Positions 1 through 6,267 of a stretch of 12,259 nucleotides of DNA are shown here, one piece after another. The translations under genes and the position numbers were made by a program. The notes beneath the pieces were generated by a model. That model was not told where the DNA came from. It ran no database searches and worked only from the letters and a program-made list of their open reading frames with translations. The first letter of the stretch is position 1. Every line of letters starts with the position of its first letter. Origin of the DNA: Elusimicrobiota bacterium (GTDB lineage: Bacteria; Elusimicrobiota; Elusimicrobia; UBA1565; UBA9628); NCBI GenBank assembly GCA_028871595.1, contig JAGWMT010000075.1, forward strand, positions 1 through 12,259. The letters are read 5' to 3'.

Positions 1-1
1 A

Positions 2-259
2 GACGGCTGGCTGGCGTCGTTCGACCACAGCACCTCGTATAAGAAGAACGCGCGCCGGAACTTCCCGCGCTGGGTCGAGTTTTACGCGGGCGTGAAGAAG
101 GGCTGGCCGGCGCACCGCGTCGAGGGCTACCTGCTCCTGGCGCGCCGCGAGGCCGCGAGCGCACCGAAAACCGCTAGAATGGACCTCGAAAAAGCGCGCC
201 GGGCCGCCGCCGAGGCGGGCCTGCCCGCGCCGACGTTCCAACTCCCACAAGGACGATAA
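2..259 (+). CDS. C-terminal end of an unrecognised protein (5' end outside window)
   Basis: An open frame enters from the left edge and runs 85 codons to TAA at 257-259. Codon use matches the neighbours (strong G/C third position), so I take it as real coding sequence. The visible protein is rich in Lys, Arg and Trp in its first half (FPRWVEFYAGVKKGWP, then a short hydrophobic strand GYLLLARR) and ends in an Ala/Arg-rich, probably helical tail. I see no diagnostic motif and do not recognise the family. The next gene starts 6 bases after this stop, and the likely ribosome site of that gene (AAGGA, 249-253) lies inside the end of this one, so the two are probably co-transcribed. Confidence 0.6.
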   Translation, partial: DGWLASFDHSTSYKKNARRNFPRWVEFYAGVKKGWPAHRVEGYLLLARREAASAPKTARMDLEKARRAAAEAGLPAPTFQLPQGR

Positions 260-265
260 CGAGCG

Positions 266-586
266 ATGTTTTTCCCCCTCATCTACTGGGTCGTCATCCC
301 CATCTTCCTGGCCTCTTTGGTGGTCCGCTGGATCAAGAAAACCGCGCCGCTGACGCCGCCCCCGGACGTGCGCGACCTGTTCGACCGGAGCCCGATCGAG
401 CCGAAGTGGTTCCGCGCCGCGCGACGCGACGCCGCCGGCCTGACGGCCCTGGGCGACTTTGAAAAGCAGATGGATGCCGTGGACGCCGCCTACGCCGGAA
501 AGGAAAAGGCCCAGGCCGCCGGGACGAAGTCCGAGTTCCTGATCTTCAACGACAAGGGCGAACTGCTGGAGCAGGTCGATTCCTGA
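266..586 (+). CDS. Small hypothetical membrane-anchored protein, 106 aa
   Basis: ATG at 266, with AAGGA at 249-253 as the only upstream purine run (a rather long 12-base gap). The protein begins with one clear hydrophobic segment (residues 2-20, FPLIYWVVIPIFLASLVV) followed by a basic stop-transfer patch (RWIKK). It continues as a polar, charged domain of about 80 residues with a helical middle (EKQMDAVDAAYAGKEKAQ) and a short strand-like end (SEFLIFNDKGELLEQVDS). This suggests a single-pass inner-membrane protein with a small cytoplasmic tail. No catalytic motif and no family recognised. It lies 6 bases after the preceding stop and 4 bases before the trmO start, so it looks like the middle of an operon. 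Confidence 0.65.
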   Translation: MFFPLIYWVVIPIFLASLVVRWIKKTAPLTPPPDVRDLFDRSPIEPKWFRAARRDAAGLTALGDFEKQMDAVDAAYAGKEKAQAAGTKSEFLIFNDKGELLEQVDS

Positions 587-590
587 CGCC

Positions 591-1349
591 GTGTCCACCG
601 CTTCCCTCCAGATCATCGGCGTCCTGCGCTCGTGCTTCCGGGAGAAGTTCGGCACCCCCCGTCAGCCGCACCTTGTGCCCGGATCCACGGCTTCGCTCAA
701 AGTGGCGCGCCAATTCCAACCGGAGCAGTCCTTGGTGGGACTGAACGGCTTCAGCCATGTGTGGCTGCTTTCGTACTTCCATCTGAACACGAACACCCGA
801 TTTTCCGCCAAGGTCCACCCTCCGCGCTTGAAGGGCGAGACGATCGGGCTGTTCGCGTCGAGATCGCCCCATCGTCCCAGCCCCATCGGTCTTTCGGTGG
901 CCCGACTCGTGAAAGTCGAGAACGACACGATTTACCTGTCAGGCATCGACCTCGTGGACGGCACGCCGATCTTGGACATCAAACCGTACATCCCGGGAAG
1001 CGACAGCTTCCCGGAAGCGTCGTCGGGTTGGACCACGCACTCTCCGTTTCCGTCGTTGACGGTTGAGTTCTCATCGAAATCGTTGACCGACATCGGATCC
1101 GCCGAAAAGCGCTTAAAGACGTCGGGGCTCAAACAGCTGCTCGTCGATATTTTGTCGCAGGATCCAAGAAATCCGCGCGACAAATCCCAAAAGAAGGACG
1201 GCGTCGAGCTGGGTTTTTTTCTGCATGATTTCGACGCCCACTTCGTCGTGCATGGGTACGTTGTCACGGTGCTGGAGCTCCAGACCGGCAAAACGATGCA
1301 CAAAAAGACGCGCCGCGCGCCGCCCAAGCGCGTCGCGCTGTCCCGTTGA
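591..1349 (+). CDS. trmO: tRNA (N6-threonylcarbamoyladenosine37-N6)-methyltransferase TrmO
   Basis: TrmO (formerly YaeB/TsaA, UPF0066) uses S-adenosylmethionine to N6-methylate t6A37 of certain threonine tRNAs, tuning decoding in the cytoplasm. Seen here: the N-terminal IGVLRSCFREKFGTPRQP strand and loop, the central FASRSPHRPSPIGLS block (canonical form FATRSPFRPNPIGLS), and DLVDGTPILDIKPYIP. These three blocks define the family and build its SAM-binding beta-barrel. At 252 aa it is near the usual length, with a basic C-terminal tail. The start is GTG at 591, 4 bases after the previous stop. There is no well-spaced ribosome site, so translation is probably coupled to the upstream gene. Its stop (TGA 1347-1349) overlaps the TTG start of the transporter that follows. 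Confidence 0.93.
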   Translation: MSTASLQIIGVLRSCFREKFGTPRQPHLVPGSTASLKVARQFQPEQSLVGLNGFSHVWLLSYFHLNTNTRFSAKVHPPRLKGETIGLFASRSPHRPSPIGLSVARLVKVENDTIYLSGIDLVDGTPILDIKPYIPGSDSFPEASSGWTTHSPFPSLTVEFSSKSLTDIGSAEKRLKTSGLKQLLVDILSQDPRNPRDKSQKKDGVELGFFLHDFDAHFVVHGYVVTVLELQTGKTMHKKTRRAPPKRVALSR

Positions 1350-2530
1350 CCTCCCCGTCCGCCTGGACGGCGAACGTCCGCCGCGTCTACGCCTGGAAGC
1401 TCCTCACCAGCCTCCACTTCTTCGCCGGGGTGCTCATCCCGTTCTTCACGCAGTGGGGCGGGATCACCCTGCGCCAGGTGCTGTGGCTTCAGACCTGGTT
1501 CATGCTGTGGATCGTGGCGCTCGAGGTCCCCACCGGGGCCTTCGCCGATCGCTTCGGCCGCCGCTCGTCGCTGTTCTGCGCGACGGTGTGCCTGATCTCC
1601 GCCGTCGCGTATTACGTCACGCACCGCGGGCTGGGGCATTTCCTGGTCGCCGAGTTCCTGTGGGCGTGCGCGGCGGCGTTCGCCTCCGGCGCCGACGAGG
1701 CGTTGGCCTATGACAGCCTGAAGGCGGAGGGGGCCGAAGGCGCGTCGAAGGCGGCGCTCGCGCGGCTGGGCACGGCGGAGATCTTCGCCATCGCCGTCGC
1801 CGCGCCCATCGGCAGCATGGTGGCTTCCCGTTGGGGGCTGCGCGCGCCGCTCGCGCTGGGGCTGATCCCGTTCACCATCGCCCTGCCGGTGGCGTGGTCC
1901 CTGCGCGAGCCGCCGCGCGAGCGCGCGGAGCGCCGTGATTACTGGCAGACGTTGACCGACGGCGCGCGCTACTTCCTGGGGCACCGCATCCTGCGCGCGC
2001 TGGCGTTCGACGCGGTGACCATCTGGTGCTTCAGCTTCATGATCATCTGGCTGTACCAGCCCCGCCTGCAGCAGTTGGGGATGCCACTGGTCTGGTTCGG
2101 CTTCGTGACGACGGGAATGACCCTGTTCCAATCCGGCATTCTGCTCCGCATCGAGGCCGTCGAAAGGTTGGTCGGCGGTCCGCGCCGTTTCTTGACCGTC
2201 AGCGGGTTGATCCCGGGCCTGGCCTATCTATGCCTGGCTTTCGCGCCCTCGGCCCGGCTGGCGGCGCCGCTGTTCGTGCTGGTGGCGGGCTTCGGCCTGT
2301 CGCGCGCGGCCATCCTCAACAACTACATGCACAAGCACGTGGACAGCGCGCGCCGGGCCACGGTGCTGTCGGCCGCCGGAATGACGCGCCAGCTGCTCAC
2401 CGCCGCGGTGTATCCGCTGGTCGGCTGGGCCGCGGAGAAATCGCTGAGCTGGACCTTCGCGGGATTAGGAACGGCGGTTCTGGTCTGCGTCGCCGCGTCC
2501 AGCGTGGAAGAGGCGCACCTTCTCGATTAG
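1346..2530 (+). CDS. Major facilitator superfamily (MFS) transporter, 394 aa
   Basis: A polytopic inner-membrane carrier with about 12 hydrophobic segments. The loop between helices 2 and 3 carries the MFS signature A (GAFADRFGRRSSL, residues about 64-76), followed by a helix-4-like segment containing SGADEALAYDSL, a pattern common in proton-driven drug or solute exporters. The substrate cannot be read from the sequence. The start is TTG at 1346, overlapping the trmO stop by 4 bases (TTGA). No ATG or GTG exists before the first membrane helix, so the TTG is the only start that keeps the whole protein. A perfect 6-base hairpin lies at 1355-1370 just inside the gene. Last gene of the + strand run; the next gene is convergent. 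Confidence 0.87.
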   Translation: MTSPSAWTANVRRVYAWKLLTSLHFFAGVLIPFFTQWGGITLRQVLWLQTWFMLWIVALEVPTGAFADRFGRRSSLFCATVCLISAVAYYVTHRGLGHFLVAEFLWACAAAFASGADEALAYDSLKAEGAEGASKAALARLGTAEIFAIAVAAPIGSMVASRWGLRAPLALGLIPFTIALPVAWSLREPPRERAERRDYWQTLTDGARYFLGHRILRALAFDAVTIWCFSFMIIWLYQPRLQQLGMPLVWFGFVTTGMTLFQSGILLRIEAVERLVGGPRRFLTVSGLIPGLAYLCLAFAPSARLAAPLFVLVAGFGLSRAAILNNYMHKHVDSARRATVLSAAGMTRQLLTAAVYPLVGWAAEKSLSWTFAGLGTAVLVCVAASSVEEAHLLD

Positions 2531-2645
2531 CAGGATGCTGAGAAGCGCCTCGGCCTTACGGTTCTCCCGCGATATTTACTTACTCTAGAGCAAGTTCGAC
2601 CAATCGGTCAGGATTATTCGCCGCCCCGCTTGCGCCTGCCGCTTT

Positions 2646-3209
2646 TCAGCGCGGGGCGTCTTCGGGGTTTAAGTCGGGGTTGCCGGCCAGGCTGGACACG
2701 TACACGCGCACGCTCCCGCCGGTCGCCGGGCCCTTCAAGGTCCGCGTGATCTCCACCTCGGATTCGCCGTCCACCCAGATATAAGACGCGTAAAGGTGCT
2801 GATCGTCGGCCCAGTACTGGATCCGGGGTTCGGCGGAAAACGCCGTCTTGCAGTCGCTGAGCAGGACGTCGAAACCCAGCCCGGCGTCGAACGCCAAGGA
2901 CATGTTGACCACGGTCCCCTTGTAGCTCACGGTCACCGTCGCGCTTTGAACGCGGTGGCCCAGGCTGATGGACAGGGGCAGCAAGGTCTTCTTGACCTCG
3001 CATTGGCTCACGGTGTGCTGTACCGCGCTCGTCGCGCAGTCGAGAAGCTGGCCGGCGGCGGCGGTCTTTCGGCCGACGGCCAGCTGCGCGGCCCCGACGT
3101 TCAGCCGCGCGTTCGCCGATAAAGAATCGAGCGCCCGCGCGGGGGATGAAGCCGACAGAACGGCAACGAAGAGAAAGAAGACGGTTTTCATGAGGGGCGG
3201 TCCCGTCAT
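2646..3209 (-). CDS. Secreted or periplasmic hypothetical protein, 187 aa
   Basis: Residues 1-26 form a Sec signal peptide (MTGPPLMKTVFFLFVAVLSA then SSPARA), with a likely signal peptidase I cut after ARA. I chose the ATG at 3209 because GGAG stands 6 bases before it. The ATG at 3191 (MKTVFF) also gives a good signal peptide but has no ribosome site, and the frame is open further upstream to 3266. The mature part has three Cys (in LLDCA, SQCEV, SDCKT) and alternates short hydrophobic and polar residues as in a beta-sandwich. No family recognised. It starts 63 bases after the EamA transporter stop on the same strand and may be the last gene of an ada-eamA operon. Confidence 0.6.
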   Translation of the reverse strand: MTGPPLMKTVFFLFVAVLSASSPARALDSLSANARLNVGAAQLAVGRKTAAAGQLLDCATSAVQHTVSQCEVKKTLLPLSISLGHRVQSATVTVSYKGTVVNMSLAFDAGLGFDVLLSDCKTAFSAEPRIQYWADDQHLYASYIWVDGESEVEITRTLKGPATGGSVRVYVSSLAGNPDLNPEDAPR

Positions 3210-3272
3210 TCTACACTCCACGCGCGGGCATGACGAGAGTCGAAAGACCCACGCCGCCGCCCGCAAAAGACC

Positions 3273-4199
3273 TTAGGCTCCGTCCGGCGGGACGACCGTC
3301 TTCGGCGAGGGCGAATGCAGGAGCACCACGCCCGACAGCACCGCCAAAACGCCGACGATCTCGAACCGGTCCGGGACGTTCCGGAAAAACACGTAATCCC
3401 AGAATACCGCCACGATCGGCGCCACGTAGGTCACCGCGCTGGCGCGCACAGCACCCCACTCCCGGATCAGGTGGAAGTAGATCATGAAGGCGATCGCCGT
3501 GGAGAACACGCCCAGGTATATGATCGAGACCGCGGCGGCGGGAGCGGCCAGGACGGCCCCCCACGACGGCCAGGGTTCCGCGAGGGCCGAGACGGCGAAC
3601 AGGAACGCCAGGCTGGCGCAATGCTGATGGAAGATGTTCGCGCGGAAATCGGCCTTCGCCCCGCCCGACAGCAAGGAGCGGGTCAGCAAGGTGCCCACGC
3701 CGTAGCTGATGGCCATCAGGAACACCGCCGCGGTGCCCGCCAGCTCGGCGCGCGTCCCGGCGAAGGTCAGCATGGGACTGCAGATCACCGCGATCCCGCC
3801 GAAGCCCAGCAGCAGCCCCGCGGTCTTGCGGGCGGTGAAGGTCTCCCCGGAACCGCCCAGGAGACCGAGGACAAAAGCCCAGATCGGCACGGTCCCGTTG
3901 ATGATGCCCGCCAAGCCGGGGGAGATCTTCTTCTCCCCCCAGAACAGGAGCGCGAACGGCAGGCCCTGCGCGAACAGGCCCGCCAGCCACATGCGGCGCC
4001 GGACGGCGAAAGGCACGCGCAGATTTCTCTTTTCGAAACGAAAGAAGGCGCCCAGCACGGCCAAGGCCAGTCCGACGCGGAGCATGGCGCTGAACGCCGG
4101 AGGGAAGACGAGCACCGCGAATTTGATGGCGACGAAAGAGCCGCCCCAGAAGGCGGCCAAGAGACAGAATAATAATAAGTCCGCGGTCTTACGCGACAC
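3273..4199 (-). CDS. EamA (DMT superfamily, RhaT-like) transporter, 308 aa
   Basis: A drug/metabolite-superfamily permease: about ten membrane helices arranged as two EamA repeats. The first repeat opens with the hallmark LLAAFWGGSFVAIKFA (residues about 13-28) and includes the charged loop FRFEKRNLRVPF. The second half begins near residue 150 (AVFLMAISYGVGTLLTRSLL) and ends with a helix VGVLAVLSGVVLL. Members export amino acids, nucleosides or other metabolites; the substrate is not predictable here. The start is GTG at 4199, with GGAAGGGG (4206-4213) well placed before it. The gene overlaps the last 11 bases of ada in another frame, so the two are translationally coupled and should respond together. 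Confidence 0.88.
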   Translation of the reverse strand: MSRKTADLLLFCLLAAFWGGSFVAIKFAVLVFPPAFSAMLRVGLALAVLGAFFRFEKRNLRVPFAVRRRMWLAGLFAQGLPFALLFWGEKKISPGLAGIINGTVPIWAFVLGLLGGSGETFTARKTAGLLLGFGGIAVICSPMLTFAGTRAELAGTAAVFLMAISYGVGTLLTRSLLSGGAKADFRANIFHQHCASLAFLFAVSALAEPWPSWGAVLAAPAAAVSIIYLGVFSTAIAFMIYFHLIREWGAVRASAVTYVAPIVAVFWDYVFFRNVPDRFEIVGVLAVLSGVVLLHSPSPKTVVPPDGA

Positions 4200-5244
4200 G
4201 GACGGCCCCTTCCAACTGGAGCAGACGCTTCTTGCGTTCCGCCCCCCAACGGTAGCCCCTCAGACCACCGTCGGAACCGACGACGCGGTGGCACGGGATC
4301 GCGACGGCGATGGAGTTCGTCGCGCACGCGCGCGCGACGGCGCGGGCCGCGGAAGGGCGGCCGATGTCCCGGGCGACTTCGGCGTACGTCTTGGTGCGTC
4401 CCGCGGGGATGCGTCGAAGCGCGTCCCAAACGAGACGTTGGAACGCGGTCCCGCGCGGATCTACCGCCAAACTCGCAACGGCGGACTTCGCGTTCATCGC
4501 GGCAGACAGCGAATGCCCCGCCTTGGCCGCGGCCTTGGCGTCATACCGCAGCGTCGCGCGCGGGAAACGCGCGCGCAGGCGTTTTTCCAATATCTCTCGG
4601 GAGTCGCCCCATTCAACGGAGCACAACCCCTTGGCGGCAAAGGCGATCAACAGCTCCCCGACCGGCGAAGCGGCATAACCGAACGAGATCGTCTCGCCGG
4701 CGCCGCCTCTCGCGAAGACGCCGGGCGTCATGCCAAGATAACCCCGCGCGGCCTCGTACAAACGGCTGGGCGAACCGAAGCCCGCCTCATACTGAGATTC
4801 GACGACGCCGGCGGAACGGACCCCGCGCTTGAACGCGTCGAAGCGCCGGGCGACCGAATATTTTTTCGGGGTCGTCCCCGCGTGCCGGAAGAACAGGCGG
4901 CTCAACTTGGAGGGAGACACCTTCAACTCCCGGGCCACGTCGGCGATGAGGAGCCTCTCTTCCGTTTTGGCGCGCGCGACGATGATTCGGCACGCCTCGC
5001 GCACCAAGCTCGCCTCGGCTCCTGCCTCGTCTCGCGGCCGGCAGCGCCGACAGGCGCGGTAGCCGGCGTTCTCGGCGGCGGCGGGATCCCGGAAGAACGA
5101 CACGTTGTCGCGCAGCGCCCGCCGGGACGCGCACGATGGACGGCAATAGACGCCGGTCGTCTTCACGGCGAACACGAACGTTCCGTCCGCGCGCACATCG
5201 CGCGTCGTCACCGCCGTCCAGGCCTTCTGTGGATTGATCTTCAT
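4189..5244 (-). CDS. ada: Ada: bifunctional methylphosphotriester/O6-alkylguanine-DNA methyltransferase and transcriptional activator, 351 aa
   Basis: Full-length Ada, which repairs alkylated DNA by moving methyl groups onto its own cysteines and then activates the adaptive response. Residues 1-75 are the zinc-binding Ada domain with Cys34 and Cys38 (GVYCRPSC) and Cys65 and Cys68 (ACRRC); one of these is the phosphotriester acceptor, as Cys38 is in E. coli. Residues about 85-185 are an AraC-type helix-turn-helix region (LIADVARELKVSPSKLSRLF). The remainder is the Ogt/MGMT domain, with acceptor Cys318 in PCHRV, near E. coli Cys321. All key residues are present. The start is ATG at 5242-5244, 12 bases after the rlmF remnant. 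No strong ribosome site is visible; weak purines only. It overlaps the downstream transporter by 11 bases. Confidence 0.95.
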   Translation of the reverse strand: MKINPQKAWTAVTTRDVRADGTFVFAVKTTGVYCRPSCASRRALRDNVSFFRDPAAAENAGYRACRRCRPRDEAGAEASLVREACRIIVARAKTEERLLIADVARELKVSPSKLSRLFFRHAGTTPKKYSVARRFDAFKRGVRSAGVVESQYEAGFGSPSRLYEAARGYLGMTPGVFARGGAGETISFGYAASPVGELLIAFAAKGLCSVEWGDSREILEKRLRARFPRATLRYDAKAAAKAGHSLSAAMNAKSAVASLAVDPRGTAFQRLVWDALRRIPAGRTKTYAEVARDIGRPSAARAVARACATNSIAVAIPCHRVVGSDGGLRGYRWGAERKKRLLQLEGAVRVA

Positions 5245-5256
5245 GCCGTCAGGTTA

Positions 5257-5640
5257 TCAGGAAGCGCCGCCGTCCTTCTTCCCGCTTTTTGCGCCTAATT
5301 CCCCGCGAAAGGTCCAGGCGACGATCCGGCTTCGTTTCTGGCCCTGCGCCATATCGATCGTCCGCCGCGAAACGGCGCCGGCCTTCGTCTTGAACGCCGT
5401 GCTTTCCTGAATCATACGGCCGACGAACGCCGGTTCAAATTCGCCCATTTGCGGGTTGCACATCACCGCATCGAAATAATCGTCGTGCCGCACGATACCG
5501 GTCAAAATCTTATCCAGCGACGTCTGAAGCCGCAATTCGACGCCGCCTCTCAGATTGGGACCGCCATATCAGCTTGACGCGGCGATTCGCCGCGCGATGC
5601 CGAGCCATCGATCAAGGCGATCGCTCACATCCGGCCCAAA
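5257..5640 (-). pseudogene. rlmF: Remnant of rlmF (23S rRNA adenine1618-N6-methyltransferase)
   Basis: The frame ending at TGA 5257-5259 reads NLRGGVELRLQ, then FDAVMCNP, RMIQES and DMAQGQKRSRIVAWTF, which match in order the RlmF segments NPGLNRAIRLRRQ, YDATLCNPP, KMIEES and EMAQGQKQSRFIAWTF (E. coli protein, from memory). Upstream, in the same frame but beyond an in-frame TGA at 5569-5571, GPDVSDRLDRWLGIARRIAAS resembles the preceding helix. The NPPF catalytic motif has become NPQM. About 45-50 residues after it are missing, about 25-30 residues between ES and GAV are missing, and the N-terminal third (SAM-binding LDIGTGAN region) is absent. A working enzyme is therefore unlikely. It may once have headed an operon with ada. 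The left limit of homology is approximate. Confidence 0.75.
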
Positions 5641-5693
5641 GCCCAAGTGACCCTCCAAACCCGCTTGGAACATCGTATAGCAGGTAATATCGC

Positions 5694-5719
5694 ATTTCGC
5701 AATTCGCGAAATTCGAAAT
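5694..5719. repeat. Imperfect 26-base palindrome in AT-richer spacer
   Basis: The left half ATTTCGCAATTCG and right half CGAAATTCGAAAT are reverse complements at 22 of 26 positions across the whole site, with TTCGCGAA at the centre. It stands about 50 bases upstream of the perR -35 box, outside any intact gene. It could be an operator or just decayed sequence. It does not resemble the TTAGA-type boxes at perR and rbr. Confidence 0.4.
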
Positions 5720-5765
5720 ATCGCGGCGCTTTCGCCCTGGATCGATCTCATGTATTAAATTATTA

Positions 5766-5794
5766 TTGACAGATTCTAAAATTAGATGTAAACT
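5766..5794 (+). promoter_or_regulatory. Sigma70-type promoter of perR
   Basis: A perfect -35 TTGACA (5766-5771), a 17-base spacer and a -10 TAAACT (5789-5794, 4 of 6 consensus). Transcription would start about 5801, at or within a base or two of the GTG start codon, implying a leaderless mRNA. The 15-base inverted repeat at 5782-5796 covers the -10, as expected of autorepression. Confidence 0.7.
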
Positions 5795-5796
5795 AA
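5782..5796. promoter_or_regulatory. Per/Fur-type operator over the perR promoter
   Basis: TTAGATGTAAACTAA, a 15-base imperfect inverted repeat with outer arms TTAG and CTAA, the size and geometry of a PerR box (7-1-7). It overlaps the -10 of the perR promoter. A second inverted repeat, TCTAA-AA-TTAGA (5775-5786), overlaps its left side. A matching 15-mer with the same arms lies before the rubrerythrin gene (6237-6251). Assignment to the adjacent PerR is inference from the shared pattern and position. Confidence 0.6.
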
Positions 5797-5800
5797 ACTT

Positions 5801-6217
5801 GTGAAACCTCATTGCCTCACCCCCCACGAGATCGAATCCCGGCTGACCCAAGCCGGCGTGAGACCGACGGCGCAGCGCATCGCCATCGCCCAATTCGTTC
5901 TCTGCTCCGCGGACCATCCGACCGCCGAAGACGTCAAGAATTGGACCGACACGAATTTCCCCAAGCTCAGCATGGCGACGGTCTACAACACGCTGGCCGT
6001 GCTGGTCCAGGCCGGTCTGCTGCGCGAGTTCCGTCTTCCCCATTCCGCCAGCGTCATCTACGATCAGAACATCGAGGCTCACAATCACTTCCTGGACGAA
6101 AAATCGGGGAAGCTTTACGATCTTCCCGCCGGCGAGGTGTCGGTCAGCCTCAAGCCCGGCAACCGCGCGACGGTCCGTCGGATGGACATCCTTCTTCGCG
6201 GCGATTGGGGCAAGTGA
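5801..6217 (+). CDS. perR: Fur-family peroxide regulator, PerR-like, 138 aa
   Basis: Residues 1-80 are the winged-helix DNA-binding domain of the Fur family (GVRPTAQRIAIAQFVL, LSMATVYNTLAVLVQAGLL). The C-terminal domain keeps all five regulatory metal ligands of B. subtilis PerR with exact spacing: His39 (DHPTA), Asp88, His94, His96 and Asp107, corresponding to H37, D85, H91, H93 and D104. The two CxxC pairs of the structural zinc site are absent; the first is replaced by DEKS. In PerR, peroxide oxidises a metal-ligand His in the Fe form and releases DNA. Genes next to it (rubrerythrin, KatG) are classic PerR targets. The start is GTG at 5801: a stop lies in frame at 5789-5791, no other start precedes the helix-turn-helix and no ribosome site is seen, which suggests leaderless translation. 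Confidence 0.87.
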   Translation: MKPHCLTPHEIESRLTQAGVRPTAQRIAIAQFVLCSADHPTAEDVKNWTDTNFPKLSMATVYNTLAVLVQAGLLREFRLPHSASVIYDQNIEAHNHFLDEKSGKLYDLPAGEVSVSLKPGNRATVRRMDILLRGDWGK

Positions 6218-6236
6218 TCTTTTTTTGCGCGCATGA

Positions 6237-6251
6237 TTAGAACGAGTCTAA
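6237..6251. promoter_or_regulatory. Per/Fur-type operator upstream of rubrerythrin
   Basis: TTAGAACGAGTCTAA: perfect 5-base arms TTAGA and TCTAA separated by 5 bases, the same 15-base pattern (TTAGAnnnnnnCTAA) as the site on the perR promoter. It ends 16 bases before the rubrerythrin GTG and 4 bases before its ribosome site. No convincing -35/-10 pair is visible around it; TTGCGC/TCTAAC would start transcription inside the ribosome site. The promoter is therefore unresolved, and the box may lie at or just after the start point. Confidence 0.6.
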
Positions 6252-6267
6252 CCTTAGGGGGGATATA

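Noticed and set aside
932..2131. 399-codon open frame on the - strand
   Set aside because: It lies antisense to trmO and the MFS gene, both strongly supported. The protein is a low-complexity Arg/Gln/His/Gly mix typical of GC-rich antisense frames.
2622..2658. Inverted repeat CGCCCCGC/GCGGGGCG between the convergent MFS and secreted-protein genes
   Set aside because: 8-base arms but a 21-base loop, no T-run on either side, and the right arm runs into the coding end. Not convincing as a terminator in GC-rich DNA.
3315..4172. 285-codon open frame on the + strand
   Set aside because: Antisense shadow of the EamA transporter, rich in Gln/His/Arg/Gly, with no hydrophobic core or motif.
5281..5288. 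Possible Ada box (AAAGCGGG on the - strand) upstream of ada
   Set aside because: Only 6 of 8 bases of the E. coli AAAGCGCA element, no second half-site, and no recognisable promoter at the right distance.
3709..5298. 529-codon open frame on the + strand
   Set aside because: Antisense to ada and the EamA gene, both well supported. No domain, no plausible start context.
5612..6088. 158-codon - strand frame across the perR gene and promoter
   Set aside because: Antisense to perR and crosses its promoter; no homology recognised.
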